DNA of 64,000 nucleotides from Faecalibacterium duncaniae (lineage in GTDB: Bacteria; Bacillota; Clostridia; Oscillospirales; Ruminococcaceae): NCBI RefSeq assembly GCF_010509575.1, contig NZ_CP048437.1:2728001-2792000 (forward strand). Direction: 5' to 3'. Positions 46,538-56,044 of the stretch are shown here, piece by piece. The first letter of the stretch is position 1. Each line of letters starts with the position of its first letter. The notes below the pieces were generated by a model. That model had not been told where the DNA came from. It worked only from the letters and a program-made list of their open reading frames with translations, and did not search any database. The translations under genes and the position numbers were made by a program.

Positions 46538-47863
46538 TTATTTTGCAACCGTGCCATACAGATCGTAAAGGTCACTGTCCTCCACCAGCACATCATAGAA
46601 CTGGCCGGGGTAGAGCGGCTCCTCGCTGGAAACGCAGACATTGCCGTCCACCTCGGGGGCATCGCCGGTGGTGCGGCAGAGGTACAGGCCGCTCTCCTCG
46701 TCGATGCCGTCACAGAGCACACGGACGGTCTGGCCCACCTTTTCGGCCTGTTTCTGGGCCATGATGCCGGTCTGGATCTGCATCACCAGCTCAGCGCGCC
46801 GGTCCTTGGTCTCCTGATCGATCTGGCCGTCCATCTTTGCGGCCACGGTGTTCTCCTCGGCAGAATAGGCAAAACAGCCCAGACGGTCAAATCTGACCTC
46901 CTTGACGAAGTTGCACAGGTCCTCGAACTGCTCCTCGGTCTCGCCGGGGAAGCCTGCGATCAGGGTGGTGCGCAGGGTGATGCCGGGGATCTCCCGGCGC
47001 AGCTTGCCGATGACCTCCAGCAGCTCCGCACGGGTGGAGCGGCGGTTCATGTTTTTGAGGATGGTATCGTTGCAGTGCTGGATGGGCAGGTCAAGGTAAG
47101 GCACCACCTTCTCGTTCCGCTTCATGGCGGCAATAAAGTCATCGGTGATGCGCTCCGGGTAGGCGTACATGATGCGGATCCACTCAAGGCCCGGCACCTT
47201 GTTCAGCTTGTCCAGCAGCTCACAGATGCTGCCGGGCTTGCCCCAGTCCTCGCCATAGGCGGTGGGGTCCTGGGCCACCACGATCAGCTCCTTCACGCCC
47301 TCACCGGCCAGCCAGCGGGCCTCGGCCACGCAGTCGGCCAGATCGCGGCTGTGCAGCGGGCCGCGGATGCCGGGGATGGCGCAGTAGTGGCAGCGGTTGT
47401 TGCAGCCCTCTGCGATCTTTAAGTACGCATAGTGGGCAGGCGTGCCGATGACACGCTTGCCGCCCAGCGGGAAGTCCTTTTTGGCACCGTAGCTTTCCAG
47501 ATGGTTCTCACCGTGGAACAGGCGGGCCACGATGGTGTCAATGGCCTTGTTGGAGGCACAGCCCACCACAGCATCCACCTCGGGGATCTCCTCCTCGATC
47601 TGGCTGCGGTAACGCTCGGCCAGGCAGCCGGTGACGATGACCTTCAGCTCCGGGTTCTGCTGCTTGTAGGCGCAGGCCTCCAGAATGTTCTCAATGGCCT
47701 CGGTCTTGGCGCTCTCGATAAAGCCGCAGGTGTTGACCAGAATAACATCGGCTTCACCCAGATCGGCCACCGTCTCGTGACCGGCCGAAAGCAGGATGTG
47801 CACCATCACGTCCAGATCGACCTGGTTCTTGGGGCAGCCAAGGGAAATACATGCAATTTTCAT
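46538..47863 (-). CDS. rimO: ribosomal protein S12 methylthiotransferase
   Basis: 441 residues. N-terminal UPF0004 domain with Cys10 (ISLGCPKNQVD), VNTCGF and VTGC cluster ligands; radical-SAM motif EGCNNRCHYC; C-terminal TRAM domain ending QFYDVLVEDSDLYDLYG. The SLGCPKN start marks RimO rather than MiaB. It adds a methylthio group to S12 Asp. Confidence 0.95.
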   Translation of the reverse strand: MKIACISLGCPKNQVDLDVMVHILLSAGHETVADLGEADVILVNTCGFIESAKTEAIENILEACAYKQQNPELKVIVTGCLAERYRSQIEEEIPEVDAVVGCASNKAIDTIVARLFHGENHLESYGAKKDFPLGGKRVIGTPAHYAYLKIAEGCNNRCHYCAIPGIRGPLHSRDLADCVAEARWLAGEGVKELIVVAQDPTAYGEDWGKPGSICELLDKLNKVPGLEWIRIMYAYPERITDDFIAAMKRNEKVVPYLDLPIQHCNDTILKNMNRRSTRAELLEVIGKLRREIPGITLRTTLIAGFPGETEEQFEDLCNFVKEVRFDRLGCFAYSAEENTVAAKMDGQIDQETKDRRAELVMQIQTGIMAQKQAEKVGQTVRVLCDGIDEESGLYLCRTTGDAPEVDGNVCVSSEEPLYPGQFYDVLVEDSDLYDLYGTVAK

Positions 47864-47903
47864 AAAAAGGGATACTCTCTTTCCTGTTTGTCAAATCTCC
47901 GTT

Positions 47904-48049
47904 GTATAACCTCTCCGTCATTGCTTCGCAATGCCACCTCTCCTAGTAGGAGAGGCCTTGGCAGTAAGGGAGAAGTTTCCCGTTTTGCCAAGGGCTCCCC
48001 TACTAGGGGAGCTGTCGAGCGGATGCGAGACTGAGAGGTTATACAACGG
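47904..48049. repeat. intergenic repeat copy i (compound)
   Basis: CCTCTCCGTCATTGCTTCGC, CCTCTCCTAGTAGGAGAGG, GCTCCCCTACTAGGGGAGC and GAGACTGAGAGG: a near-palindromic pair of units in the recX-rimO gap. Confidence 0.8.
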
Positions 48050-48054
48050 ATCAC

Positions 48055-48567
48055 TTATTCCTCTTCGATTCGCCGAATGGCTTCCTTAATGATGGAATAC
48101 GAAAATCCCCGCCGCTGCAGGGCCGCAATGACCAGATCCCTGCGGCCCGCTTCCAGCTTTTTGCGGTAATGCCCTTCCACCAGAGCGGCGGCGGCCTCCA
48201 GCTCCGGGTCCTCGCCGGAAGCATCGGGGGTGTAAACAGCATCCAGCGCCTGCTGGATCTCGCCTGCGGCCAGACCCTTCTGCCGCAGATTCTGGGCAGC
48301 GGCGCGGCGGCTCTTTTTTGCCGCCAGCAGGGCGTGGGCACAGGTCTCGGCATAGCGGGCATCGTTGATATACTCCCGCTGCACCATCTCTGCCACCACG
48401 GCGGCACTGGTCTGCTGGGTATAGCGGCGGTTCAGCCGCTCATACAGCTGGCCAGAGGAAAGCTCCTGCCCGGCCAGCAGCTCCATGGCCCGGGTGCGGG
48501 CCTTGGCGGCATCGGTAGATTTTTCCTCTTCGGCCAGCGGGCGGCGGCCACGGCTGTAAAAGGCCAT
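48055..48567 (-). CDS. recX: RecA regulator RecX
   Basis: 170 residues of tandem three-helix repeats: ELLAGQELSSGQLYERL, VVAEMVQREYINDARYAETCAH, AAQNLRQKGLAAGEIQQALDAV and LQRRGFSYSIIKEAI. It modulates RecA filaments. The ATG abuts the recA stop with no gap, so it is co-transcribed. Confidence 0.93.
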   Translation of the reverse strand: MAFYSRGRRPLAEEEKSTDAAKARTRAMELLAGQELSSGQLYERLNRRYTQQTSAAVVAEMVQREYINDARYAETCAHALLAAKKSRRAAAQNLRQKGLAAGEIQQALDAVYTPDASGEDPELEAAAALVEGHYRKKLEAGRRDLVIAALQRRGFSYSIIKEAIRRIEEE

Positions 48568-49749
48568 TTACTCTTCCACCATGATATCCAGCTCACTCTC
48601 GCTGCTGCGGGCGGGAGCCTTGACCACCGGCTCCTTTGCTGTGGCAGGAGCTGCCGGTTCCCCCTCTGCAGGGGCGGCAGCAGCCTTGCCCCCCGGGCGG
48701 CGGGTGGCATAGAGCTTGTCGGCATTGGCGCGCACCTGACCCTCGATATCGTTGGCGATCTCGGGGTTATCGCGCAGGAACTGCTTGGCATTGTCGCGGC
48801 CCTGACCCAGGCGGATATCGCCGTAGTTGAACCATGCACCGCTCTTCTGAACGATGCCCAGCTTGACACCCAGATCGATGAGCTCACTCATCTTGGAGAT
48901 GCCCTCGCCGAACATGATGTCGAACTCCGCCTCACGGAACGGAGGAGCCACCTTGTTCTTGACGATCTTGGCGCGGGTATGGTTGCCGATGAACTGGCCG
49001 GAAGAATCCTTCAGTCCCTCCACGCGGCGGATATCGATGCGGACAGAGGAATAATACTTCAGGGCGCGGCCGCCGGTGGTGACCTCGGGGTTGCCGTAGA
49101 CCACGCCGACCTTTTCACGCAGCTGGTTGATGAAGATGCAGACGGTGTTGGTCTTGCCGATGACGCTGGTCAGCTTGCGCATGGCCTGGCTCATCAGGCG
49201 GGCCTGCAGGCCCACATGGCTGTCGCCCATCTCACCCTCGATCTCGGCGCGGGGCACCATGGCGGCAACAGAGTCCACAACGATGGCATCAATGGCACCG
49301 GAGCGCACCAGCGCCTCGCAGATCTCCATGGCCTGCTCACCGGTATCGGGCTGGCTGACCAGCAGGTTGTTGATGTCCACACCCAGCGCCTCGGCATACA
49401 CAGGGTCCAGCGCGTGCTCCACGTCGATGAAGGCAACATCGCCGCCCTTCTTCTGGGCTTCGGCCAGAACATGCAGGGCCAGCGTGGTCTTACCACTGGA
49501 TTCAGGGCCGTACACCTCAATGATGCGGCCCCGGGGCACACCGCCCACGCCCAGTGCCAGATCCAGGCCGATGCTGCCGGTCGAGATGGCATCCACCTGC
49601 ATGGCGGCGTTGTCGCCCAGCTTCATCACAGCGCCCTTGCCGAACTGCTTCTCGATCTGGGCCAGTGCCGTGGCCAGCGCATCCTTCTTGGCACCGGGAT
49701 CGGTCTTCTGGGTCGCCGGGGCAACGTTGTTGTTCTGATTTTTTGCCAT
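48568..49749 (-). CDS. recA: recombinase RecA
   Basis: 393 residues. Walker [23 protein letters not shown]-like loops and [20 protein letters not shown] are intact. The C-terminal tail is long and Pro/Ala-rich (about 345-393). It catalyses strand exchange and LexA co-cleavage. The start MAKNQNNN at 49749 was chosen because AAAGGAG lies nine bases upstream; a longer frame to 49815 is rejected. Confidence 0.97.
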   Translation of the reverse strand: MAKNQNNNVAPATQKTDPGAKKDALATALAQIEKQFGKGAVMKLGDNAAMQVDAISTGSIGLDLALGVGGVPRGRIIEVYGPESSGKTTLALHVLAEAQKKGGDVAFIDVEHALDPVYAEALGVDINNLLVSQPDTGEQAMEICEALVRSGAIDAIVVDSVAAMVPRAEIEGEMGDSHVGLQARLMSQAMRKLTSVIGKTNTVCIFINQLREKVGVVYGNPEVTTGGRALKYYSSVRIDIRRVEGLKDSSGQFIGNHTRAKIVKNKVAPPFREAEFDIMFGEGISKMSELIDLGVKLGIVQKSGAWFNYGDIRLGQGRDNAKQFLRDNPEIANDIEGQVRANADKLYATRRPGGKAAAAPAEGEPAAPATAKEPVVKAPARSSESELDIMVEE

Positions 49750-49828
49750 AGTGTCATGCTCCTTTGTCATCTGTTCCCGGCGCGGTGCGGCCAAACGCAG
49801 GCGCGGGCATTCCAATTCTTTCGGTACT

Positions 49829-49868
49829 AGTATAACACATTTTACAGATATTACAACAGGAAGTTGTA
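49829..49868 (-). promoter_or_regulatory. recA promoter with overlapping dyad
   Basis: TTGTAA, 16 bases, TATACT (49829-49856). A perfect dyad TACAAC/GTTGTA with a 5-base centre (49852-49868) overlaps the -35. No canonical GAAC-N4-GTTC LexA box is present. Confidence 0.6.
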
Positions 49869-49875
49869 GATATTT

Positions 49876-50727
49876 TTATTGTTTTCTCGCCATCACACAG
49901 CGGTCATTGCCGCCAAAGTCTTTTCTGCACACGATATCCGTCCACCCGTTGGCGGCAAGCAGGGCCGTTACAGCTTCCCGCTGCTGCCAGCCGATCTCCA
50001 GGGCAAGGGCACCGCCGGGGCGCAGAACTTTCTGGTAGTGTTCCGCAATGGCGCGGTAAAATACCAGCCCATCCTCCCCCGCTTCCAGCGCCATGGCAGG
50101 CTCCTGCGCCACCTCGGGCTGCAGCGCGCCCATCTCGGCGGCGGTCAGGTAAGGCGGGTTCGACACAATGAGGTCGAGCTGCCCCTCCGGCAGGGTCTGC
50201 CAGTAGGTGAACAGATCCCCCTGCACCGGGGTGATGGTCAGTACCGGGGAGAGATGGGCGTTCTGCTCCAGATAGCGGTATGCCGCAGGGCTCTTCTCCA
50301 GACTGGTGACCTGTGCCGCCGGGCAGAAGCGCTTCACGCCCAGCCCCAAACAGCCCGTGCCGGCGCAGAGGTCGAGCACCCGGGGTGCCTCCACCCCAGC
50401 CAGCATTCCGGCGGCGGCTTCGGCCACCACCTCAGTATCGGCCCGGGGGCAGAGCACGCCGGGGCCGACAGCCAGCTCAAAGTCGAGGAAGGGCCAGCTG
50501 CCGCAAAGGTACTGCAAAGGCTCCCGGGCCGCGCGGCGGGCCGTCAGGGCTTCCAGCCGCTCGGCCTGCTCTGCGCCCAGCGGAGCATCGGCAAGGCGGG
50601 CATCCCCGCCCGCTGCCAGCCGGAAGAGCTCGGCCGCGTCAAAATCCGCGTCGGGGCAGCCTGCGGCGCGCAGGCGTGCCTCCACCTCCCGGACTGCTGC
50701 CCGGGGCAGCATCCCTGCGGTTACCAT
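49876..50727 (-). CDS. prmC: release factor glutamine methyltransferase
   Basis: 283 residues. N-terminal helical domain, SAM motif VLDLCAGTGCLGLG and catalytic NPPY (IVSNPPYLTAAEM). It methylates the GGQ glutamine of release factors. The start overlaps the DUF1385 stop by seven bases. prfA is not adjacent. Confidence 0.94.
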   Translation of the reverse strand: MVTAGMLPRAAVREVEARLRAAGCPDADFDAAELFRLAAGGDARLADAPLGAEQAERLEALTARRAAREPLQYLCGSWPFLDFELAVGPGVLCPRADTEVVAEAAAGMLAGVEAPRVLDLCAGTGCLGLGVKRFCPAAQVTSLEKSPAAYRYLEQNAHLSPVLTITPVQGDLFTYWQTLPEGQLDLIVSNPPYLTAAEMGALQPEVAQEPAMALEAGEDGLVFYRAIAEHYQKVLRPGGALALEIGWQQREAVTALLAANGWTDIVCRKDFGGNDRCVMARKQ

Positions 50728-51668
50728 CTGCCGTCCTCCGGGTCCTCGGGCAGGACCGGCGTGACGGCGGCAATGGCCACCTCGATCATGCTGTCGTCCG
50801 GCTCAAACACGGTCAGATGCTGCACCCAGATGCCGGGCTGCCGGATGATGCGGGTGGCAATATTGTCCGACCGGCCGCACCACTTGAGCAGCTCGTAGCT
50901 GATGCCCATGACCAGCGGCAGGAGCAGCAGTTTGAACACCACCCGCAGGCTGGTGCTGGACCAGGGCAGCACGCTGTACAGGAACACGCTGACGATGACC
51001 ACCAAAATCAAAAAGCTGGTGCCGCACCGGGGGTGGAAGCGGGTATATTTGCGGACATTCTCCACCGTGAGGGGGTCTCCAGCCTCGTAGCAGGCAATGG
51101 TCTTGTGCTCTGCTCCGTGGTACTCGAACACCCGGTGGATCTCCTTCATCCGGGAGATGGCGGCCATGTAGGTCAGGAAGATGGCGACCTTGAGCACCGC
51201 CTCCAGCACCACCTTGGCCCAGCGGCCCAGCGGCACCAGATGGTTCAGGCCACCCACCAGCACCGTGGGCAGAACAGTGAAGAGCAGGATGGCAAACAGC
51301 CCGCCGATCACGGCAGCTGCCGCCAACATGATATCTTCGGCCTTTTTGCCCAGATGGTCACCCACCCATTTTTCAAAGGCGGTCTCCTCTTCGGCGGGGT
51401 CGTAGTCGTCCCCCATGCTCACCTGTGCCGAGTACATCATGTACTTGTATCCCATGATCAGGCTCTCGATCATCGAGATGGCTCCCCGCACCAGCGGGAT
51501 CTTCGTCCACACGCCGTGAGCAGGGGTTGGTTCGACCTTGGTCTCAATGGTGCCATCGGGCTTGCGGACGGCACAGCAGATGTTTTTCGGGCCCCGCATC
51601 ATAATGCCCTCCATCAGGGCCTGCCCGCCCACACTCGTCTTGAAGCGTTCCTTGTTCGGTTGATTCAT
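50721..51668 (-). CDS. DUF1385 family membrane protein (YqhQ-like)
   Basis: 315 residues. SVGGQALMEGIMMRGPKN at the N-terminus, EYHGAEHKTIACYEAG and FHPRCGTSFL are the diagnostic blocks; about four or five hydrophobic spans lie between. The function is unknown. Pairing with prmC is common in Clostridia. It overlaps prmC by seven bases. Confidence 0.9.
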   Translation of the reverse strand: MNQPNKERFKTSVGGQALMEGIMMRGPKNICCAVRKPDGTIETKVEPTPAHGVWTKIPLVRGAISMIESLIMGYKYMMYSAQVSMGDDYDPAEEETAFEKWVGDHLGKKAEDIMLAAAAVIGGLFAILLFTVLPTVLVGGLNHLVPLGRWAKVVLEAVLKVAIFLTYMAAISRMKEIHRVFEYHGAEHKTIACYEAGDPLTVENVRKYTRFHPRCGTSFLILVVIVSVFLYSVLPWSSTSLRVVFKLLLLPLVMGISYELLKWCGRSDNIATRIIRQPGIWVQHLTVFEPDDSMIEVAIAAVTPVLPEDPEDGRW

Positions 51669-51749
51669 TGGCTCTCCTATGGGGCGCTGCGGCCCCTCTC
51701 TATCGTAAAAACTGCCCCTCTATCTTACCAGATAAATATGGACAATCTC

Positions 51750-53171
51750 TTATCGTTTATAGATCGGCAGGCCCAGGGTGACCACTGTGCCCCGGCCCAG
51801 CGTACTCTTGAGGTCCATGGTGCCGTCCAGTGCGGTCATAATGGAATCCACCAGCGCAAGGCCGATGCCGCTGCCCCGCACCGAGTTGCTGCCCTTGTAA
51901 AACTTGGTCTTGACGTTTTCCAGATCCTCCGGCGGGATGCCGCGGCCCTGATCGATGATCTCGATGAAAGCTTTGTACTCACCCTGCCAGATCTTGACCG
52001 TGATGCGTCCGCCGGGGGCCGAATACTTGATGGCATTGTCCAGAATGTTGATGAACACCTGCCGCAGGCGGTCGGGGTCGGCGTAGACCGGAATCATCTC
52101 CTCCGGCTCCGCATAGGCCAGCAGAAGCCCCTCCCGCTGGATGCGCGCTTCACAGAAAAGGACAGCGTCCGTCAGCTCGGCCACAAGGTCCAGGGGGCGG
52201 CACTCCATTTTCAGGCGACCATTCTGCAGGCGGCTGAAATCCAGCAGCTCCTCCACCATGTTGTACAGGCGGGCGGTCTCGTTGTTGATGATCTCCAGCC
52301 CCTTGCGGTAGTTCTCATCGGTGGGGTCATCCAGGGTGCGCAGGGTCTCCACCCATCCCCGGATGGAGGTGAGCGGCGTGCGCAGCTCATGGGAGACCGA
52401 GCTGATGAATTCGTTCTTCATCTTCTCCGTCTCTTCCAGTCCCTCGGCCATCTGATTGATGGTGCCGCGCAGGCGGTCCACCTCGTCCCGCTCGTCACCG
52501 GTCACAGGCAGGCGGACATCCAGTTCTCCCCGGGCGATGCTGGCGGCGATCCGCTCCACCTGCCCCAGCGGCACCACGATGCCCCGCACAAAGTACAGGC
52601 CGGAGGCCACTGTAAAGCCCAGAATGGCCGCCACCACGATCAGGCTGACGATGAAAACGCTCTTCAGCTGCGCCTGCACCAGCGTCAGGCTGGTGACAAG
52701 GCGCATGGCAGCCACGTCCTCGGCCGCATAGGGCACCAGACTGCACACGGCCATGACCGTTTCCCCGCTGGCGGTGCGGTAGATGGCCACACCCACGCCG
52801 TCCGGGGCATCCTGCGCCTTGTTAAAATCGTCCTGCACCACGATGCCGTCCGCACCTGTGCCGCTGGACGAGGCGATCACGCCGCCGTAACCGTCCAGCA
52901 GCATGAACTCATATTTGTCTTTATCCGCAAACTGCTCCACCATCCGGCGCAGGGCCACACTGCGGTTGGCCGCGGTCTTCTGGGCCGTGTCGCCGGTGTA
53001 CATTTTCAGCTGACCGTTGATGGAGGAAAAACGCCGCATCATGGTCTGCTGGACGCTGTTGTAGTAGCTGCGGCTGAAGTTGTACACGAACATGCTTTCC
53101 ACCAACAGCACCAGCAGCACCGTCAGGAACAGGCTTCCCCGCAGCCAGCGGTGGGTAATCCCACTGCGCAT
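51750..53171 (-). CDS. sensor histidine kinase
   Basis: 473 residues. Two spans (about 11-30 and 172-195) enclose an extracytoplasmic sensor of about 140 residues. HAMP domain, H-box SHELRTPLTS, N-box IDNAIKYS-like (NILDNAIKYSAPGG), G1 DQGRGIPPEDL and G2 GSGIGLALV are all present, so it is a complete kinase, unlike the one at 7911-8852. It follows its response regulator after repeat copy j. Confidence 0.95.
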   Translation of the reverse strand: MRSGITHRWLRGSLFLTVLLVLLVESMFVYNFSRSYYNSVQQTMMRRFSSINGQLKMYTGDTAQKTAANRSVALRRMVEQFADKDKYEFMLLDGYGGVIASSSGTGADGIVVQDDFNKAQDAPDGVGVAIYRTASGETVMAVCSLVPYAAEDVAAMRLVTSLTLVQAQLKSVFIVSLIVVAAILGFTVASGLYFVRGIVVPLGQVERIAASIARGELDVRLPVTGDERDEVDRLRGTINQMAEGLEETEKMKNEFISSVSHELRTPLTSIRGWVETLRTLDDPTDENYRKGLEIINNETARLYNMVEELLDFSRLQNGRLKMECRPLDLVAELTDAVLFCEARIQREGLLLAYAEPEEMIPVYADPDRLRQVFINILDNAIKYSAPGGRITVKIWQGEYKAFIEIIDQGRGIPPEDLENVKTKFYKGSNSVRGSGIGLALVDSIMTALDGTMDLKSTLGRGTVVTLGLPIYKR

Positions 53172-53202
53172 TGCTTTTCCTCCTTTCTGTCAGTAATCCT
53201 GG

Positions 53203-53250
53203 CTCTCCTATTGGGAGAGCAGTCGAGTACAGCGCAACTGAGAGGTTTTT
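53203..53250. repeat. intergenic repeat copy j
   Basis: GGCTCTCCTATTGGGAGAGC and CAACTGAGAGGTTTTT inside the operon, between the response regulator and kinase genes. Confidence 0.7.
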
Positions 53251-53252
53251 CT

Positions 53253-53957
53253 TTACTCCTCCCACCGGTAGCCGTAGCCCCACACTGTCATAATGTGGGT
53301 GGGGTGGCTGGGCTCATCCTCTACCTTCATCCGCAGGCGGCGGATGTTCACATCCACGATCTTCACATCGCCGAAGTAGTTCTCGCCCCACACGCCCTTC
53401 AGGATCTTTTCCCGCACCAGCGCGATGCCGGGGTTGTGGAAGAACAGCTCCATGATCTGGAACTCCACCTGGGTCAGCTCGATCTGCCGCCCGGCCTTGA
53501 GGAGAACACGGCGGTTCTCATCCAGCACAAATTCCCCGCTGACCAGCGTGGTGGGGGCATTTTCGTCTGCAGCGGAGCCGCCGCCCGAGCGGCCCACCCG
53601 GCGGCAGAGGGCCTCCACACGGGCCAGTAGCTCACTGACACTGAAGGGCTTGGTCATATAGTCATCCGCGCCGATGGACAGGCCGCGGATCTTGTCCTGC
53701 TCCTGCCCCTTGGCACTCAGGATGATAATGCCGATCTTCTGGTCGGTGCGGCGGATGGTCTCGCAGAGCGAGAACCCATTCATGCCGGGCAGCATCACAT
53801 CCAGAATGGCAGCATCACAGCCGGGTTTCTGCTCCAGCAGAGGCAGGGCGGCTTCGGCGCTGTCGGCCTCCACCGCCTCCATCCCCGCCAGCCGCAGGTT
53901 CAGCGCGATCATCTCGCGGATGCTGGCTTCATCCTCTACCACAAGTACCTTGACCAT
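53253..53957 (-). CDS. OmpR/PhoB-family response regulator
   Basis: 234 residues. Receiver domain with Asp53 (AAILDVMLPGMNGF), a Lys in MTKPF, and a winged-helix DNA-binding domain ending THIMTVWGYGYRW. Order is PhoP/WalR-like: regulator then kinase, here preceded by a lipoprotein gene, so the signal may come from the envelope (inference). Confidence 0.95.
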   Translation of the reverse strand: MVKVLVVEDEASIREMIALNLRLAGMEAVEADSAEAALPLLEQKPGCDAAILDVMLPGMNGFSLCETIRRTDQKIGIIILSAKGQEQDKIRGLSIGADDYMTKPFSVSELLARVEALCRRVGRSGGGSAADENAPTTLVSGEFVLDENRRVLLKAGRQIELTQVEFQIMELFFHNPGIALVREKILKGVWGENYFGDVKIVDVNIRRLRMKVEDEPSHPTHIMTVWGYGYRWEE

Positions 53958-54073
53958 CTAAGACCTCCATATTTTTCTGCCTTCTCCCTCTGCCCAAGAG
54001 CACACGGAGAAGCATTTCACCTCAGAACATCCAGCCTGCATCCGGTAAGCTTCTGCAAAACTGAGCGGCATCA

Positions 54074-55378
54074 TCAATTCAACCGGTACAACGACCGGGA
54101 CAGTCGATAGCTCTGATCCTTCAGCACCACGTCCGGCCCGAACCTGGCCTGCATCTGGCGGGATGCCACCACGCCCAGACGGGTCCAGCCCGCCGCGCTC
54201 TCGCTGGAAGGAACCAGGCGCATGGTCAGCACCAGCTTGCCCTCGTCCACGGTGTGCAGCTCCACAGCTTCCTCTCCCTCAGCGCTGTCAGTGAGCATCA
54301 GGTTGCCCTCCCACTCGGCAGGCAGCTCAATGTAGCAGCTGCTCTCCTCGTCCAACAGGCCGAAGCTCTTTTCCGGCTCCGGGCTGGTGTAGTCCATCCA
54401 GACGATAAAATCCATTCGTCGGCTCTGGCTCAGGTTCAGCAGGCCCGCTTCGTCAGGCTGGGTGGGGATCTCCACGATGCCGTCGCCGTCCAGATCCCGG
54501 CTGACCAGCGTGGAGACATTGCGCAGGGACGCATTGTACAGCTCACTGGTGCTGATCTGCTCCGCGGGCAGCATCTGCTGGCTTTCCTCATCGAAGTAGA
54601 GCAGCACCGTGGCCAGATTGTTGCCTGAGAGGCCGGTCCAGCCGTCCAGCACCAGATAGCGCTTTCCATCCGCTCCCAGGCCCGCCGCCACAGCGGCGCA
54701 GCCCGAGAACTTATCTGCCGAAAGGCCCATGACAGCCACCTGCTGGAACATCCCGTCCCGGTCAACGGTCAGCAGCTCGATCTGCACCCCGCCGTCCTCC
54801 AGCGTGGACATCAGGATCAGATCCTCGTTGCCGCCGCCGGTGATATCCTCCACCAGATACTGCTCATAGGACTGTTCCAGAATGGCATTGACCGTGCCGT
54901 TCTCGTAGGAGTACACCGCCAGATAGCTGTCCCCCTGCGCGGCGAGGTACCCCACCACCAGCTGGGTGGCGGCACCATCCTGCAGCTGTGCCAGCCGGAC
55001 ATTGTCCACTGTATCCGCCAGACCCTCGATGCTCTGGCGGACCTGCCACACGCCTGCGGCATCCTTCTGCAAAAATGCAATGCAGACGTTGGAGCTCTGA
55101 GCCGTGGTGTAGAGAACAGCGGCATCCTGCTGGCCGTCACCATCCAGATCCTGCAAAAGGAACGGCGAGAGCAGCTCCCCCTGCATCGGGTATTTCAGCT
55201 GGGCGCTCTCCCCCAGCCATTCGTTCAGGGCATTTTGCAGTGCACCGTAGTCGCCCGGAAGGCGCGGGGCACGCAGCAACTCCTCCACCTGCACATTTTC
55301 CGACATCGGAAGGCCGCACGCCGAGAGCAGACCCATCATGCAGCCTGCACTCAGCACCAGAAACCGTCGTCTTTTCAA
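54074..55378 (-). CDS. lipoprotein with FG-GAP/EF-hand-like repeats, upstream of the two-component pair
   Basis: 434 residues from TTG 55378, chosen because GGGAGGGG lies six bases upstream; a TTG at 55411 would bury that site. The signal peptide ends with the lipobox LLSAC, so it is lipid-anchored outside the membrane. Two DLDGDG loops (near QDLDGDGQQD and RDLDGDGIVE) are calcium-loop-like features of FG-GAP repeats. The role is unknown. First gene of the operon running to prmC; it may be an accessory sensor for the kinase downstream. Confidence 0.8.
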   Translation of the reverse strand: MKRRRFLVLSAGCMMGLLSACGLPMSENVQVEELLRAPRLPGDYGALQNALNEWLGESAQLKYPMQGELLSPFLLQDLDGDGQQDAAVLYTTAQSSNVCIAFLQKDAAGVWQVRQSIEGLADTVDNVRLAQLQDGAATQLVVGYLAAQGDSYLAVYSYENGTVNAILEQSYEQYLVEDITGGGNEDLILMSTLEDGGVQIELLTVDRDGMFQQVAVMGLSADKFSGCAAVAAGLGADGKRYLVLDGWTGLSGNNLATVLLYFDEESQQMLPAEQISTSELYNASLRNVSTLVSRDLDGDGIVEIPTQPDEAGLLNLSQSRRMDFIVWMDYTSPEPEKSFGLLDEESSCYIELPAEWEGNLMLTDSAEGEEAVELHTVDEGKLVLTMRLVPSSESAAGWTRLGVVASRQMQARFGPDVVLKDQSYRLSRSLYRLN

Positions 55379-55433
55379 CCGCCGCCCCTCCCTTCTGTGG
55401 AAAATTCGCAAAGTCGTGCAGAAATACAGTACA

Positions 55434-55462
55434 ATTATAGCATTCTTGCCCCGCCATCACAA
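55434..55462 (-). promoter_or_regulatory. promoter of the lipoprotein/two-component operon
   Basis: TTGTGA, 17 bases, perfect TATAAT on the minus strand. Confidence 0.75.
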
Positions 55463-55611
55463 GCCCCAGCTGCTAACGCCCAACCGGGCAGCGCGGCATT
55501 CCCACGCAAGTGAAACGGGCCATTCCATCGCCCGCCCTACTGCCTGCGGCAGCAGGGTCCCACCCCAGCGGACACTTGCTTTGGGAACACCCCGCTGCCC
55601 GGGCCACACGA

Positions 55612-55649
55612 TGCAAAAAAGGCCCTTTCCCCGAAGGGAAAGAGCCTTT
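55612..55649 (-). terminator. terminator of the rpsM-rplQ operon
   Basis: AAAGGCTCTTTCCC / GGGAAAGGGCCTTT with a TTCG tetraloop and a T-run. Confidence 0.9.
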
Positions 55650-55677
55650 GTTACACTGTTTGAACAGTCAGAGTCGA

Positions 55678-56019
55678 TCAGACGAGCTCCAGAACTGCCA
55701 TCTCAGCAGCGTCGCCGCGGCGAGCGCCGATCTTGATGATGCGGGTGTAGCCGCCGTTGCGGTCAGCGTACTTGGGGCTGATCTCATCAAACAGCTTCTT
55801 TGCAACATCTTCCTTGGTGATGTAGGCGTAGACCTGACGCTTGGTGTGCAGGTCGCTGGCCTTACCCAGGGTGATCATCTTCTCGGCCATGGAACGAACG
55901 TCCTTAGCGCGAGTGACAGTGGTCTCAATCTTGCCATTCTCTAACAGGTAGGTGACCATAGCGCGCATCATAGCGTTGCGGCTGTCGCTGGTTCTACCGA
56001 GCTTTCTGGTACCGGGCAT
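55678..56019 (-). CDS. rplQ: 50S ribosomal protein L17
   Basis: 113 residues, standard length, starting [22 protein letters not shown]. Part of the large subunit near the exit tunnel. Last gene of the alpha operon, with a strong terminator after it. Confidence 0.97.
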   Translation of the reverse strand: MPGTRKLGRTSDSRNAMMRAMVTYLLENGKIETTVTRAKDVRSMAEKMITLGKASDLHTKRQVYAYITKEDVAKKLFDEISPKYADRNGGYTRIIKIGARRGDAAEMAVLELV

Positions 56020-56044
56020 CCCGTTTCACTCCTTATTATTTTAG

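Larger units (their letters stand above)
55412..55677 (-). other. rplQ to lipoprotein intergenic region
   Basis: No gene. It holds the rplQ terminator (55612-55649) and the lipoprotein promoter (55434-55462); the remainder is GC-rich without recognisable structure. Confidence 0.6.

Noticed and set aside
50313..53630. 1105-codon plus-strand open frame across prmC, DUF1385 and the kinase
   Set aside because: Antisense to four genes with clear domains; composition typical of a reverse-complement shadow.
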